Shown one piece after another: positions 17,149 through 26,483 of a DNA stretch of 64,000 bases. A model generated the notes under the pieces. That model saw only the letters and a list, made by a program, of their open reading frames with translations. It did no database searches and was not told where the DNA came from. Position 1 is the first letter of the stretch. Each line of letters opens with the position of its first letter. The translations under genes and the position numbers were made by a program. Origin of the DNA: Rhodococcus tukisamuensis NBRC 100609. Its GTDB lineage: Bacteria; Actinomycetota; Actinomycetes; Mycobacteriales; Mycobacteriaceae. The DNA is taken from positions 62,001-126,000 of the forward strand of contig NZ_BCXG01000007.1 of assembly GCF_001894985.1 (NCBI RefSeq), written 5' to 3'.

Positions 17149-18536
17149 CAATTGATGCAGCCGGAGGCCGATCGGTGATCGCCGCGCAGGACCTGGTCGA
17201 GCAGGTGCTCGCCCTGTCCGAGGCCGACGAGGCGATGGTCATCGTGACCGACGCCAGCGAGGCCGCGTTGCGCTGGGCGGGCAACTCGATGACCACCAAC
17301 GGTGTCTCGGATTCGAGGACCTGGACGGTGATCTCGATCGTCCGCGACGACGCGGGCGCGCGGGTCGGCACGGTGAGCTCGAGCAGCGTCGACCCGTCGC
17401 AGGTCGCGGAGGTGGTGCGGGCCAGCGAGGCCGCCGCCCGGGCCGCGCGGCCGGCCGAGGACGCGATGGACCTGGTGCCGGCGGGCGCCCCCGACCCGGG
17501 GTGGCACGACGGCCCGGCGGCCACCGGCATCGACGTCTTCGCCGGGGTGGCCGCCGATCTCGCGGACGGCTTCGACGGCGCCGACCGGCTGTACGGGTTC
17601 GCGCACCACCAGCTCCACAGCACCTGGCTCGGCACCTCCACCGGCGTGCGACGCCGGTTCACCCAGCCGACCGGCTCGGTGGAGATCAACGGCAAGCGTG
17701 GCGATGCCAGCGCCTGGGTCGGCGCCGGGAGCACCGACTTCCGGGACGTGTCGGTGCAAACCCTGCTGGCGCAGTTGGAGACCCGGCTCGGCTGGGCGGA
17801 CACCACGGTGGAGCTGCCGGCCGGCCGCTACGAGACGTTGCTGCCGCCGTCCGCGGTCGCGGACCTGATGATCTACCTGATGTGGACGATGGAGGGTCGC
17901 GGCGCCGAGGAGGGCCACACCGCCCTCTCCCGGGCCGGCGGGACGCGCGTCGGCGAGCGGCTGACCGACCTGCCGTTGACCCTGTTCTCCGACCCGCGCT
18001 CCCCCGGACTCGAGTACGCACCGTTCGTGTCCGCGGCGACGTCGAGCGAGACCGTCTCTCTCTTCGACAACGGGATGGACGTCGGCCGCGTCGACTGGGT
18101 CCGCGGGGGCGCGGTGGGCGCGCTGGCGTACCCGCGGCACGCGGCCCGCGAGTTCGGCGCCCCCGTCGCGGTGCCGGGCGAGAACCTGCTGCTGACCGGC
18201 GGCAGCGGCGCCGACCTCGACGACATGGTGGCCCGCACCGAACGCGGCCTGCTGCTGACCACGCTCTGGTACATCCGCGAGGTGGACCCGACGAGCCTGC
18301 TGCTGACCGGTCTCACCCGGGACGGGGTCTACCTGGTCGAGGACGGCCGGGTCACCGGCGCCGTCAACAACTTCCGCTTCAACGAGAGCCCGCTGGACCT
18401 GCTGCGCCGGGTCAGCGAGGCGGGCGCCACCGCGCCGGCGCTGCCCCGGGAGTGGAAGGACTGGTTCACCCGCACCGCGATGCCGCCGCTGCGGATCCCG
18501 GACTTCCACATGTCCTCGGTCAGTCAGGCCCAGTGA
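17145..18536 (+). CDS. tldE: TldE/PmbA family partner of TldD
   Basis: 463 residues, starting GTG 17145 in a GTGA overlap with tldD, with GTGGAGGGTGG as ribosome site. It has the paralogous TldD fold but lacks the HExxxH motif; the equivalent region reads SAVADLMIYLMWTMEG. Conserved TldE features include SLFDNGMDVGR, GGSGADLDDMVARTERGLLL, TTLWYIREVDPTSLLLTG and VEDGRVTGAVNNFRFNESP. It is the non-catalytic subunit that shapes the central cavity of the dimer. The stop overlaps the next start by 1 nt. Confidence 0.92.
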   Translation: MTIDAAGGRSVIAAQDLVEQVLALSEADEAMVIVTDASEAALRWAGNSMTTNGVSDSRTWTVISIVRDDAGARVGTVSSSSVDPSQVAEVVRASEAAARAARPAEDAMDLVPAGAPDPGWHDGPAATGIDVFAGVAADLADGFDGADRLYGFAHHQLHSTWLGTSTGVRRRFTQPTGSVEINGKRGDASAWVGAGSTDFRDVSVQTLLAQLETRLGWADTTVELPAGRYETLLPPSAVADLMIYLMWTMEGRGAEEGHTALSRAGGTRVGERLTDLPLTLFSDPRSPGLEYAPFVSAATSSETVSLFDNGMDVGRVDWVRGGAVGALAYPRHAAREFGAPVAVPGENLLLTGGSGADLDDMVARTERGLLLTTLWYIREVDPTSLLLTGLTRDGVYLVEDGRVTGAVNNFRFNESPLDLLRRVSEAGATAPALPREWKDWFTRTAMPPLRIPDFHMSSVSQAQ

Positions 18537-18940
18537 TGGCCGACCCGACGACACCCCTCGACCCGGCCGCCCGCTGCCCCTGCCTCAGCGGCGAGACCTA
18601 CGGCGGCTGCTGCGGACGCTTCCACGGCGGGCAGGCCGACGCCCCGACCGCCGAGCAGTTGATGCGCTCGCGGTACGCGGCCTTCGCCGTGGGCGACGCG
18701 GCCTACCTGCTGCGCACCTGGCACCCGAGCACCCGGCCCCGCCGGCTCGACCTGGACCCGGACCAGCGCTGGACACGACTGGACGTGCTGGGCACCTCGG
18801 GCGGCGGACTGCTCGACACCGAGGGCGCCGTCGAGTTCGTCGCGCACTACGTCGTCGAGGGGCACCGGGACTCGCTGCGCGAGCACAGCAGGTTCGTCCG
18901 GGTGGACGGGCGCTGGAGCTACCTGGACGCGATCGGCTGA
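18536..18940 (+). CDS. YchJ family (UPF0225) SEC-C-like protein
   Basis: 134 residues. The N-terminal RCPCLSGETYGGCCGRFHGG is a zinc-binding SEC-C-like motif; QLMRSRYAAFAVGDAAYLLR, TWHPSTRP and VEFVAHYVVEG, then REHSRFVRVDGRWSYLDA are the YchJ middle domain with an NTF2-like fold. It is the last gene of the tldD-tldE transcript, starting on the A of the tldE stop. Function unknown; the coupling suggests a link with protein turnover. Confidence 0.85.
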   Translation: MADPTTPLDPAARCPCLSGETYGGCCGRFHGGQADAPTAEQLMRSRYAAFAVGDAAYLLRTWHPSTRPRRLDLDPDQRWTRLDVLGTSGGGLLDTEGAVEFVAHYVVEGHRDSLREHSRFVRVDGRWSYLDAIG

Positions 18941-19071
18941 ACCGACTCTCACAAAGTCCTTAATCGGCCGTAACGGAACCACAAACTCCGGACTCTAGTC
19001 TTTTGGTACGAGCTCATCCGGGATTCGAATCCTGTTGGAGAGCAACATATCTCAAGAGTCCAGGAGGAGTC

Positions 19072-19365
19072 ATGTCGGACATTCGGATGACGAGCTGGGA
19101 CCGGCGGTGCGTCACCGCCACGACCGCGGAGCTGCGGACGCGGGGACTGGTCGCGATTCTCGCGGCCGACGAGAACTGTCGCGAGGTGATCGTCACCGAG
19201 CCCGGCCGCGCATGGATGGCCTCCGTCCTGCCGGGCGGGAGCCCGGACGAGGGTGCCGACGTCCTCCTCTTCTCTGCCGATCCGGCGGAACAGTGGACGG
19301 ACGAATATCTTCAGTGGGCGGACTCGGTGGAGTCCATGCTGGCGCCGCGACCCCTCGCGGCCTGA
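19072..19365 (+). CDS. Small hypothetical protein
   Basis: 97 residues from ATG 19072 behind a strong AGGAGGAG. It is cytosolic with no domain I recognise; visible pieces are [20 protein letters not shown] and [20 protein letters not shown]. Upstream, TAGTCT near 18996-19001 in an A/T-richer stretch is a plausible -10. It lies just before prrA in the same direction with a 35-nt gap, so it may be co-transcribed with that two-component system. Confidence 0.65.
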   Translation: MSDIRMTSWDRRCVTATTAELRTRGLVAILAADENCREVIVTEPGRAWMASVLPGGSPDEGADVLLFSADPAEQWTDEYLQWADSVESMLAPRPLAA

Positions 19366-19400
19366 GAGCGCGTTCGGCTTGGACGCTGCAAGATGAGGGA

Positions 19401-20102
19401 GTGGTTGCGGTTCAGAAGGTGTTGATCGTCGACGACGACGCGGATGTCCTGACCGCGCTCCGGCGCGGGCTGGAACTCTCGGACTTCGCGGTGTTCACCG
19501 CCGCGGACGGAGCGGCCGCGCTCCGGGCCGTCGGCGCGCACGATCCGGACCTGGTGGTGCTGGACCTCAACCTGCCCCTGCTCGACGGGGTGGGCGTGGT
19601 CACCGCGCTGCGCGCCATGCGCAACGACGTCCCGGTGTGCGTGCTCAGTGCGCGCAGCGAGGTCGATGACCGGATCGCGGGGCTCGAGGCGGGTGCGGAC
19701 GACTACATGGTCAAACCGTTCGAGTTCGGCGAACTGGTCGCGCGGATCCGCGCACTGCTGCGCCGCCGGCCGGAGCCGGAGCCGGAGAACGCCCCGGCCG
19801 AGCAGACGGTCCGCGTGGGCCCGGTCGGAGTCGACCTGCTCGGCCGCCGGGCCGACGTCGGCGGCACCGAGGTGCACCTGACCAAGCGGGAGTTCGACCT
19901 GCTCGCGGTGCTGGCCGAGAACCGCGGGACGGTGCTCAGCCGCGACCAGTTGCTGCGGTCGGTGTGGGGGTACGACTTCGAGACCGAGACCAACGTGGTG
20001 GACGTGTTCGTCAGCTACCTGCGACGCAAGCTGGAGATCGACGGCGCGCCGCGGGTGCTGCACACCGTGCGCGGCGTCGGTTTCGTGCTCCGGGACCGAT
20101 GA
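19401..20102 (+). CDS. prrA: Two-component response regulator PrrA
   Basis: 233 residues. Receiver domain ([10 protein letters not shown] acidic pocket, phospho-acceptor Asp55 in [13 protein letters not shown], Lys in [10 protein letters not shown]) followed by an OmpR/PhoB winged helix ([20 protein letters not shown], then [17 protein letters not shown]). The stretches [20 protein letters not shown] and VVTALRAM are near-identical to mycobacterial PrrA as I remember it. GTG 19401 is the only usable start near the conserved beginning, although the GAGGGA just before it is closer than ideal. prrB follows in an ATGA overlap. Confidence 0.88.
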   Translation: MVAVQKVLIVDDDADVLTALRRGLELSDFAVFTAADGAAALRAVGAHDPDLVVLDLNLPLLDGVGVVTALRAMRNDVPVCVLSARSEVDDRIAGLEAGADDYMVKPFEFGELVARIRALLRRRPEPEPENAPAEQTVRVGPVGVDLLGRRADVGGTEVHLTKREFDLLAVLAENRGTVLSRDQLLRSVWGYDFETETNVVDVFVSYLRRKLEIDGAPRVLHTVRGVGFVLRDR

Positions 20103-21469
20103 GCGCCCGACGGCGACCGGTGTCGCTGCGGCTGCGGGTGACGGCCGCGGCCGCGCTCGGCACCGCGCTGGTCGTGCTGCTGCTCGGCGGCGTCGCCTGG
20201 GTGGGCATCGAACGCCAGGTCAACGCCCAACTCGACGGCAAGCTCGACTCGGTCACCCAGGTGACCGCGGCCAACCTGACCAGCCTGCGGGTCCTGCAGG
20301 GTCCGTTGCCGCTGCCGCCGGAGTACGCGGGAACGCTGCGTGCGGGCGAACTCACGCTCTCCACGACCGACGCCGAGCTGCCCAAGTTCGCCGAGGGCTG
20401 GGACACCGCGACGGTCGACGGGACGCGGTACCGGGTGCGGACGGTCGAGGTGCTCAGTGGCCTCGGTGCCACCATCTCGGTCGGCGCGCCGACCGCACCG
20501 GTGCAGGCTGCCATCACCAGCCTGCACCGGTGGACGATCGGGATCGGCCTGGGCGCGGTGGTCGTGGCGGCCGCGCTGGGCTGGTTGTTCGCCGGGGTCG
20601 CGATCGCACCGCTACGCCGGCTGGCCGAGCAGACGCGCCGACTGGGCCTCGACCCCACGGCGCCGCCGCCTCGCGTGTCGGGGGCCATCGAGGCCGAGGA
20701 GCTGGCCGCGGCGCTGCGGACACTGCTCGACGCCAATGCGGCCGAACGGGCCCGGACCGCGTCGGCGCTGGCGACGGCCCGCGACTTCGCCGCGGCGTCC
20801 GCCCACGAGCTGCGCACCCCACTGACGGCGATGCGGACGAACCTCGAGGTGGCCACGACGCTGGACCTGCCGGCGGCCACCCGCGCGGAGGTCCTCTCCG
20901 ACGCGCTGCGCACCGAACGGCGGGTCGAGGCCACCCTCCACGCGCTGGAGAGGCTGGCGGCGGGGGAACTGTCGTCCGAGGCGGACTTCGTGCCGGTCGA
21001 CCTGTCCGAGCTGCTCGACCGGGCCGCCCACGACGCGGTCCGAACCCATCGCGGGGTGGACATCCGCCTGGACGCGCCGCCCACGCTGGTGATCACCGGG
21101 CTCCCGGCCGGGTTGCGGCTGGCGGTCGACAACGCCGTCTCCAACGCCGTCCGGCACGGCCGGGCCGGGGTGATCGAGATCGCGGCGCGCGAGTGGCAGG
21201 ACGCGGTGGTCGTCACGGTGACCGACGACGGCGCCGGCATCCCCGCCGACGAGCGCGAGGCCGTGTTCGAGCGATTCCGGCGCGGCGCGGGTGCGGCGCC
21301 GGACGGATCGGGACTCGGGTTGGCGTTGATCCGCCAACAGGCCGAGCTGCACGGCGGCGCCGCCTGGTTCGAGGACAGCCCCCTCGGCGGCGTCCGCCTG
21401 GTACTGCGGCTGCCTCGCACCCCCACCCCCGGACCTGACGGGACGGAACCGGCGGCGTCCTCGGTGTAG
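20099..21469 (+). CDS. prrB: Sensor histidine kinase PrrB
   Basis: 456 residues. Two membrane segments (about 16-36 and 143-165) enclose a 105-residue outer sensor domain ([20 protein letters not shown]). HAMP, then HisKA with phospho-accepting His236 in [18 protein letters not shown], then HATPase_c ([30 protein letters not shown]). The motifs [18 protein letters not shown] and [19 protein letters not shown] closely resemble mycobacterial PrrB. It starts inside the prrA stop (ATGA), so kinase and regulator are coupled. Confidence 0.88.
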   Translation: MSARRRPVSLRLRVTAAAALGTALVVLLLGGVAWVGIERQVNAQLDGKLDSVTQVTAANLTSLRVLQGPLPLPPEYAGTLRAGELTLSTTDAELPKFAEGWDTATVDGTRYRVRTVEVLSGLGATISVGAPTAPVQAAITSLHRWTIGIGLGAVVVAAALGWLFAGVAIAPLRRLAEQTRRLGLDPTAPPPRVSGAIEAEELAAALRTLLDANAAERARTASALATARDFAAASAHELRTPLTAMRTNLEVATTLDLPAATRAEVLSDALRTERRVEATLHALERLAAGELSSEADFVPVDLSELLDRAAHDAVRTHRGVDIRLDAPPTLVITGLPAGLRLAVDNAVSNAVRHGRAGVIEIAAREWQDAVVVTVTDDGAGIPADEREAVFERFRRGAGAAPDGSGLGLALIRQQAELHGGAAWFEDSPLGGVRLVLRLPRTPTPGPDGTEPAASSV

Positions 21470-21510
21470 CGTCCGAACTGGGTGCCCCGCACGGGGCGTC
21501 CGTCATCGAG

Positions 21511-22953
21511 GTGACGGCAGTGGACTGGTTTGCCGCGGACGACTACTCGCTGGGGCGGCTGCTCTTCAAGGAGGGGCTCGCCGTCCTCTACCTCGTCGCA
21601 TTCGTCTCCGCGGTCCGCCAGTTCCGGGCGCTGATCGGCACGGACGGCATGCTGCCGGTCCCCGAGTTCCTGCGCACGTCGTCGTTCCGTCGACATCCCA
21701 GCCTCTTCCAGTGGCACTACTCGGACCGGTACTTCGCGGCGGTCGCCTGGACGGGGGCCGGGCTGGCCGCGGTCACCGCGGCCGGGCTGACGGACCGCTT
21801 GCCGGCAGCGGTGTGCGCACTGGTGTGGCTGGCGATGTGGCTGCTCTACCTCTCGATCGTGAACGTCGGCCAGCTCTGGTACGGGTTCGGCTGGGAGTCG
21901 CTGCTGCTCGAGGCGGGTTTCCTCGCGGTATTCCTCGGCAACGCCGACACCGCGCCGCCGCTGCTGATCCTGTTGGCACTCCGATGGCTGCTCTTCCGGC
22001 TCGAGTTCGGGGCCGGACTGATCAAGATCCGCGGCGACCCCTGCTGGCGCAACCTGACGTGCCTGTACTACCACCACGAGACGCAGCCGATGCCCGGGCC
22101 GCTGAGCTGGTACTTCCACCGGCTTCCGCGTCCGCTGCACCGAGTGGAGGTGGCGGGCAACCACTTCACCCAGCTGGTGGTGCCGTTCGGGCTGTTCGCC
22201 CCGCAGCCGGTGGCCGGCGTCGCCGCCACGATCATGATCGTCACCCAGCTGTGGCTGGTGGTCAGCGGCAACTTCGCATGGCTGAACTGGGCGGCGATCG
22301 TGCTGGCCGTTTCCGTGCTGCCGGACTCGGTCCTCGGCCGGGTGCTGCCGGTGCCGCACGGCGCGGGCGCGACGCCGGCCGTGTTCGTGGGCGCGGTGCT
22401 GGCGGCGACCGCACTGGTGGTGGTGCTCAGCTACTGGCCGGTGCGAAACCTGTTCGCGCACCGGCAGTTGATGAACGCGTCGTTCAACCCCTGGCACCTG
22501 GTCAACACCTACGGCGCGTTCGGCCACGTGACCAAGCGGCGCTACGAGGTGATCGTCGAGGGCACCGTCGACACGCGCGTGGACGACTACACCGTGTGGC
22601 AGGAGTACGAGTTCCGCGGCAAACCCGGCGACGTGCACCGTCGGCCACGGCAGTTCGCCCCGTACCACCTGCGGCTGGACTGGCTGATGTGGTTCGCCGC
22701 GATCTCGCCCGGCTACGCCGGGTCGTGGTTCGTGCCGTTCGTGGCGAGGCTGCTCCGCAACGACCCGGCGACGGTGAAGCTGCTCCGGCACAACCCGTTT
22801 GCGCAGTCGCCGCCGACGTTCGTGCGGGCACGGCTGTACCTGTACCGGTTCACCACCCTGTCTGAGCGCAAGGAATCCGGCGCGTGGTGGGTTCGCGAGG
22901 ACATCGACGAGTTCCTGCGGCCGGTGCGCCGGCGGGAGGTCGCCGGGCTGTGA
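21511..22953 (+). CDS. Lipase maturation factor (LMF1) family membrane protein
   Basis: 480 residues with about eight hydrophobic segments. The family signatures are RFQFxAxxG-like VRQFRALIGTDGMLPVPEFL, the DCE-like block NVGQLWYGFGWESLLLEAGF, then FRLEFGAGLIKIRGDPCWRN followed by LTCLYYHHETQPMP and PLSWYFHRLP, and the C-terminal APYHLRLDWLMWFAA. Vertebrate LMF1 helps lipases fold in the ER; the bacterial role is unknown. GTG 21511 is taken as start; GTG 21523 is an alternative. Confidence 0.85.
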   Translation: MTAVDWFAADDYSLGRLLFKEGLAVLYLVAFVSAVRQFRALIGTDGMLPVPEFLRTSSFRRHPSLFQWHYSDRYFAAVAWTGAGLAAVTAAGLTDRLPAAVCALVWLAMWLLYLSIVNVGQLWYGFGWESLLLEAGFLAVFLGNADTAPPLLILLALRWLLFRLEFGAGLIKIRGDPCWRNLTCLYYHHETQPMPGPLSWYFHRLPRPLHRVEVAGNHFTQLVVPFGLFAPQPVAGVAATIMIVTQLWLVVSGNFAWLNWAAIVLAVSVLPDSVLGRVLPVPHGAGATPAVFVGAVLAATALVVVLSYWPVRNLFAHRQLMNASFNPWHLVNTYGAFGHVTKRRYEVIVEGTVDTRVDDYTVWQEYEFRGKPGDVHRRPRQFAPYHLRLDWLMWFAAISPGYAGSWFVPFVARLLRNDPATVKLLRHNPFAQSPPTFVRARLYLYRFTTLSERKESGAWWVREDIDEFLRPVRRREVAGL

Positions 22954-22991
22954 CGGCGGCGCGGCCGCGTCGAGCCACTAGGCTGGGAGCC

Positions 22992-23378
22992 GTGTCTGCG
23001 GGAGAGTCGTCGGGTGTTCGTCTCGACAGTTGGGTGTGGGCCGTGCGCCTGTTCAAGACCAGGTCGCTGGCGGCCGCGGCCTGCCGCTCCGGTCACGTGC
23101 GGGTCAACGGCGTGTCGATGAAGCCCGCCTACTCGGTGCGCGTCGGCGACGAGGTCCGGGTCCGGGCCGGCGGCGTCGAGCGGGTGGTCGAGGTGGTCCG
23201 GCTGGTGAAGAAGCGGGTCGGGGCGGCCGAGGCCGTGCTGTGCCTGATCGACCGCACTCCCCCGCCCCCGCCGCGGGAGGTGCTGCTGGCGGTGCCGCAG
23301 CGCGACCGCGGCACCGGTAGGCCCACGAAACGTGAACGGCGCGAACTGGACCGACTGCACGGGTTCAACGAGGACTGA
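22992..23378 (+). CDS. S4 domain RNA-binding protein, Hsp15/RlbA-like
   Basis: 128 residues from GTG 22992, with TAGGCT ending about 7 nt upstream (leaderless type). The S4 domain fills the first half (VRLDSWVWAVRLFKTRSLAA, then CRSGHVRVNGVSMKPAYSVR, then VGDEVRV), and a basic tail (GRPTKRERRELDRLHGF) follows, as in Hsp15. Hsp15 binds stalled 50S subunits that carry peptidyl-tRNA. Unrelated to its membrane-protein neighbour. Confidence 0.87.
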   Translation: MSAGESSGVRLDSWVWAVRLFKTRSLAAAACRSGHVRVNGVSMKPAYSVRVGDEVRVRAGGVERVVEVVRLVKKRVGAAEAVLCLIDRTPPPPPREVLLAVPQRDRGTGRPTKRERRELDRLHGFNED

Positions 23379-23394
23379 GGTTCCGCGGTTCAGA

Positions 23395-23445
23395 ACAATC
23401 GTCCAATTCAACCTCTGACACCGCCTTCGGCGTGGCATGCTTCGC
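23395..23445 (+). promoter_or_regulatory. Upstream block shared with the second glycine-rich gene
   Basis: ACAATCGTCCAATTC (23395-23409) and TGGCATGCTTCGC (23433-23445), starts 38 nt apart, recur upstream of the paralogue at 24473-24487 and 24510-24522 (37 nt apart), while the sequence between them has diverged. Both blocks lie about 50-100 nt before the start codon. They are probably promoter or operator elements kept after the duplication. Confidence 0.55.
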
Positions 23446-23495
23446 TCCGCGCTGTACTCCAATCCGGGAGCGCAGTAAATCTGTGAGGTGGCTTG

Positions 23496-24377
23496 ATGGG
23501 TGCAGGGGTAGCGCGGATGACGTCGACTGGGCGGATCCGCCGCGGGATCGGGATCGGTGCTGCGATGGGGCTCGCGGTGGCCGGCACGGCCCTGTCGGGC
23601 GGCGCGGGCGTGGCCGGTGCCGAAAGTACGGTCGTGGGATGCCAGCAGGCGGGCCCGCTCGCGACCTGCACGTTCCAGGCCGCCGGGGAATTCGCATTTG
23701 AGGTCCCGAAGGGCGTCACCACGATGACCGTGACCGCGACGGGTGCGGGCGGCCAGGACGGCCTCGGTGCGGGCGGACTCGGCGGCAAGGTGACCGGCGA
23801 CATCACGGTCACCCCGGGAACGAAGATCTACTTCCTCGTCGGTCAGGGCGGCGGTTCGGGCGCATCGGCCGGCGGCGGGCTGTCCGGCGTGTCCACCCAG
23901 TCGGTCAAGGCAGACGCGACCAAGGGCTACCAGTCGCTCCTGATCGCGGCACCCGGCGGAGGCGGAGCGGGAACCCTCACCAACGGCGGCAATCCCGGCG
24001 TCGCCGGGGCAGGTGCGGCGGGCGGCAAGGCCGGCACCAAGGTCGCGGGCGGCGCGGGCGGCACCGGAACCCCGGACGGCCAGGCGGGTGCGCAGGGCAC
24101 TGGCGGTGCCGGTATCGGTGGCGGCGGCGGTGCCGGCTACTTCGGCGGCGGCGGCGGTGCCGAGGGCGGTGCCGGTGGCGGCGGCTCGTACCTGATCCCC
24201 GTCGGCGGAACCGACAAGCTGGCCGAGAAGGGTGCCCGGCCGCAGGTGTACGTGCAGTTCTACTCGTGGGTTCCGATCACGCTTCCCGGACTCGACGACA
24301 TCCCCGGACTCGGTGGCGGCGGCCTGGGCGACCTGATCCCCGGCCTCGGCAGCCTGGGCGACCTCGGAAGCTCGTAG
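23496..24377 (+). CDS. Glycine-rich secreted protein (paralogue 1)
   Basis: 293 residues from ATG 23496 with GTGAGGTGG upstream. The signal peptide runs to about residue 43 (IGIGAAMGLAVAGTALSGG, then VAGAES). The mature part has one Cys pair (GCQQAGPLATCTF), a beta-rich segment (FEVPKGVTTMTVTATGAGGQ), then long Gly/Ala tracts with GGxGG repeats (residues about 150-235), a GGGGSYLIPVGG strand and a Gly/Leu tail (LPGLDDIPGLGGGGLGDLIP). The architecture resembles glycine-rich cell-wall or PGRS-like surface proteins. Function unknown. Tandem duplicate of the gene at 24574. Confidence 0.75.
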   Translation: MGAGVARMTSTGRIRRGIGIGAAMGLAVAGTALSGGAGVAGAESTVVGCQQAGPLATCTFQAAGEFAFEVPKGVTTMTVTATGAGGQDGLGAGGLGGKVTGDITVTPGTKIYFLVGQGGGSGASAGGGLSGVSTQSVKADATKGYQSLLIAAPGGGGAGTLTNGGNPGVAGAGAAGGKAGTKVAGGAGGTGTPDGQAGAQGTGGAGIGGGGGAGYFGGGGGAEGGAGGGGSYLIPVGGTDKLAEKGARPQVYVQFYSWVPITLPGLDDIPGLGGGGLGDLIPGLGSLGDLGSS

Positions 24378-24415
24378 CTCGGCAGCTGGACACACAGCGG
24401 TACCAGTACACATCT

Positions 24416-24452
24416 CGAGGCCCGCACCGGCAGCCAGCCGGGGCGGGCCTCG
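24416..24452 (+). terminator. Terminator hairpin after glycine-rich gene 1
   Basis: CGAGGCCCGC (24416-24425) pairs with GCGGGCCTCG (24443-24452): a 10-bp GC stem, with an inner CCGG/CCGG pairing in the loop. It lies about 40 nt after the stop and just before the promoter block of the next gene. Confidence 0.65.
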
Positions 24453-24472
24453 GTCATGTCCCGAGTACTAGG

Positions 24473-24522
24473 ACAATCGTCCAATTCGGGCCTGGCTCCC
24501 CATCCGACATGGCATGCTTCGC
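24473..24522 (+). promoter_or_regulatory. Upstream block of the second glycine-rich gene
   Basis: Second copy of the two conserved boxes ACAATCGTCCAATTC (24473-24487) and TGGCATGCTTCGC (24510-24522). The conservation of the boxes against drift of the spacer supports a regulatory role. Confidence 0.55.
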
Positions 24523-24573
24523 ATCGCGCTGTACCCGTCCCGGGAACGCAGGTGATTCGGTGAGGTGGATTCG

Positions 24574-25455
24574 ATGAGTGTTCGAGTGACACAGGCAAAG
24601 TCGACCGGGCGGGTCCGTCGCGGGTTCGGTATCGCAGCCGTATTGGGGCTCGCGGTGGCCGGTTCGGCCCTGTCGGGCGGTGCAGGCGTCGCTGGAGCGG
24701 CCGACACCTACGCCGAATGCACAATGTCGGGCAAGCTCACCACCTGCGGTTACGCGGGCAGCACCAAGGAGCAGGTGCTGGTCGTGCCTGCCACGGTCAA
24801 CTCGATGCGGGTCACGGCGATCGGCGGTACCGGTAACGGCGCGGAGGCCGGCCCGGGCGGACTCGGCGGCAAGGTTGACGCCGACCTGCCGGTGACCCCG
24901 GGTTCGAAGCTCTACCTGCGAGTCGGGGTCGACGGCGGAACCGGCATCAGCCGCGGCGGCGGCTACACGAGCATCTCGACCGTCTCCTTCGAGGCCGACC
25001 CGGTCGGGGCCCTGAACTCGCGGATCCTCGTCGCCCCCGGCGGCGGCGGTGGCACCACCGGGAAGCCCGGCGGAAACGCGGCCACCTCGGCACCGGGTGC
25101 GGGCGGCGGGCAGGCCGGCACCGCCACCGCGGGCGGCAAGGGCACCGCGGACTCCCAGGACGGCGCCCTCGGCGCCGGCGGCGAGGGCACCGGCGGTGGT
25201 GGCGGCGGCGGTCTGTACGGCGGCGGCGGCGGCACGGACGCCGGCGGCGGCGGATCGTTCCTGGTCCCCGCGGGCGGCACGCAGAGCCTCGCGGATGCGG
25301 GCACGCAGGCGTCGGTGCACCTCACCTTCGCCCTGACGCCGGCCTGCGGTTCGGTGTGCGACTTCCTCGGATCCGGGTCGTCGACCGGGTCGACGATCGG
25401 TTCCCTCAACGACCTGTTCTCCGGTTCTTCCGACACGGGTTCCCTGGGCAGCTAG
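24574..25455 (+). CDS. Glycine-rich secreted protein (paralogue 2)
   Basis: 293 residues from ATG 24574. Same plan as its neighbour: signal peptide with the shared cleavage region LSGGAGVAGA, a Cys pair (AECTMSGKLTTCGY), the strand VVPATVNSMRVTAIGGTG, the conserved GGLGGKVDADLPVTPGSKLY (paralogue: GGLGGKVTGDITVTPGTKIY), a long glycine tract, then GGGGSFLVPAGGTQSLADAG. Its C-terminus differs, with a second Cys pair (PACGSVCDF) and a Ser/Gly tail. The stop overlaps the stop of the converging AraC gene by 3 nt (CTAG), leaving no room for a terminator between them. Confidence 0.75.
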   Translation: MSVRVTQAKSTGRVRRGFGIAAVLGLAVAGSALSGGAGVAGAADTYAECTMSGKLTTCGYAGSTKEQVLVVPATVNSMRVTAIGGTGNGAEAGPGGLGGKVDADLPVTPGSKLYLRVGVDGGTGISRGGGYTSISTVSFEADPVGALNSRILVAPGGGGGTTGKPGGNAATSAPGAGGGQAGTATAGGKGTADSQDGALGAGGEGTGGGGGGGLYGGGGGTDAGGGGSFLVPAGGTQSLADAGTQASVHLTFALTPACGSVCDFLGSGSSTGSTIGSLNDLFSGSSDTGSLGS

Positions 25456-26402
25456 TACCCCACCGGAGGCGCAAGGGAACTGCGGAATTCCTGCGGACTC
25501 GAGCCGCGCACCCGCTTGAACGCCGCGCTGAGTGCGAAAGGGCTGCCGTACCCGACCTTTCGCGCGACGGCACCGATCGTGGTGCCGGGTTCGCGCAGCA
25601 GATCCGCAGCCAGCGCGAGTCGCCACCCGGTCAGGTAGGTCATCGGCGGTTCACCGACCAGTTCGGTGAACCGCCGGGCCAGCGCCGCCCGGGACATCCC
25701 GGTCTCGGCCGCGAGCGCCGCCACCGTCCACCGGTGTGCGGGTTTGTCCTGCAGCAGTCGCAGCGCGCGGCCGACCACCGGATCGCCCTGTGCCCGGTAC
25801 CAGGCCGGCGCCGCCGACTCCGGGCGGGAGAACCAGGCGCGCAGCACGGTGACCAGCAGCAGGTCCAGAAGTCGGTCCAGCATCACCTCCTGCCCCGGTT
25901 CCTCCCTGAGCATCTCCTCGCCCAGCAACGGCAGCAGCGGACAGTCCCACTCGTCGGCCCGCAGGATCAGCAGGCGCGGGAGCGCGCGCAGCAACCGGTC
26001 GCCGACAGCGGCGCCCGCCCCGTAGGTCCCCGTGATCATCACCGTCGAACCGTCTGGACTGTTTCCCCAGGTACGTACGCCGAGGGTCATTGCCTCGCTC
26101 AGCGATTCGCCGTCCGGCGTGGTGCAGACCTGGCCCGGGTGGATGACCGCCTGCGGCGCGGTGGCCGGGTCGTCCGCGACGGTGTACGCGTCGGGCCCGC
26201 AGACCACCGCGACGTCCCCGGGGCGCATCGACACCGGTGCCGCGCCGTCGTGACACACCCACGCCGAGCCGCTGACCAGCACCACCAATGTCAGCGGCGC
26301 GCGATCCTGCACTCGTAGCGACCACGGCGGTTCGAGGACCGAGCGGAGCAGGAACGCGCCGTGCGCCCTCGGTCCGTCCAGCAGCCCACCGAGCGCATCC
26401 AT
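25452..26402 (-). CDS. AraC family transcriptional regulator with cupin sensor domain
   Basis: 316 residues. N-terminal cupin of the AraC cupin-6 type (LVVLVSGSAWVCHDGAAPVS, MRPGDVAVVCGPDAYTV), then two C-terminal HTH motifs (WTVAALAAETGMSRAALARR and TIGAVARKVGYGSPFALSAA followed by FKRVRGSSPQEFR). It starts 82 bp from the divergent DUF1772 gene at 26484 and is likely to control it and itself, as is usual for this arrangement. The inducer is unknown. Confidence 0.88.
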   Translation of the reverse strand: MDALGGLLDGPRAHGAFLLRSVLEPPWSLRVQDRAPLTLVVLVSGSAWVCHDGAAPVSMRPGDVAVVCGPDAYTVADDPATAPQAVIHPGQVCTTPDGESLSEAMTLGVRTWGNSPDGSTVMITGTYGAGAAVGDRLLRALPRLLILRADEWDCPLLPLLGEEMLREEPGQEVMLDRLLDLLLVTVLRAWFSRPESAAPAWYRAQGDPVVGRALRLLQDKPAHRWTVAALAAETGMSRAALARRFTELVGEPPMTYLTGWRLALAADLLREPGTTIGAVARKVGYGSPFALSAAFKRVRGSSPQEFRSSLAPPVGY

Positions 26403-26483
26403 GCCCGCCAGGCTAGACGATCAAACATGACTTTGCGTCTTCTGGCTATGGATCGTCTCGCGCTGTGCGGGTTGACTCGACCC

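Noticed and set aside
19010-19050. tRNA-like T-loop sequence (GGGATTCGAATCCTG)
   Set aside because: The loop is flanked by an A-C mismatch where a G-C pair is needed, and there is no acceptor, D or anticodon arm. It is just the upstream region of the gene at 19072.
20011-22791. 926-aa open frame on the minus strand
   Set aside because: Antisense to prrB and the LMF1-like gene, with low-complexity Ser/Arg composition; a GC artefact.
23496-25455. Calling the glycine-rich genes PE_PGRS proteins
   Set aside because: They have a classical signal peptide and no PE domain; only the glycine composition is similar.
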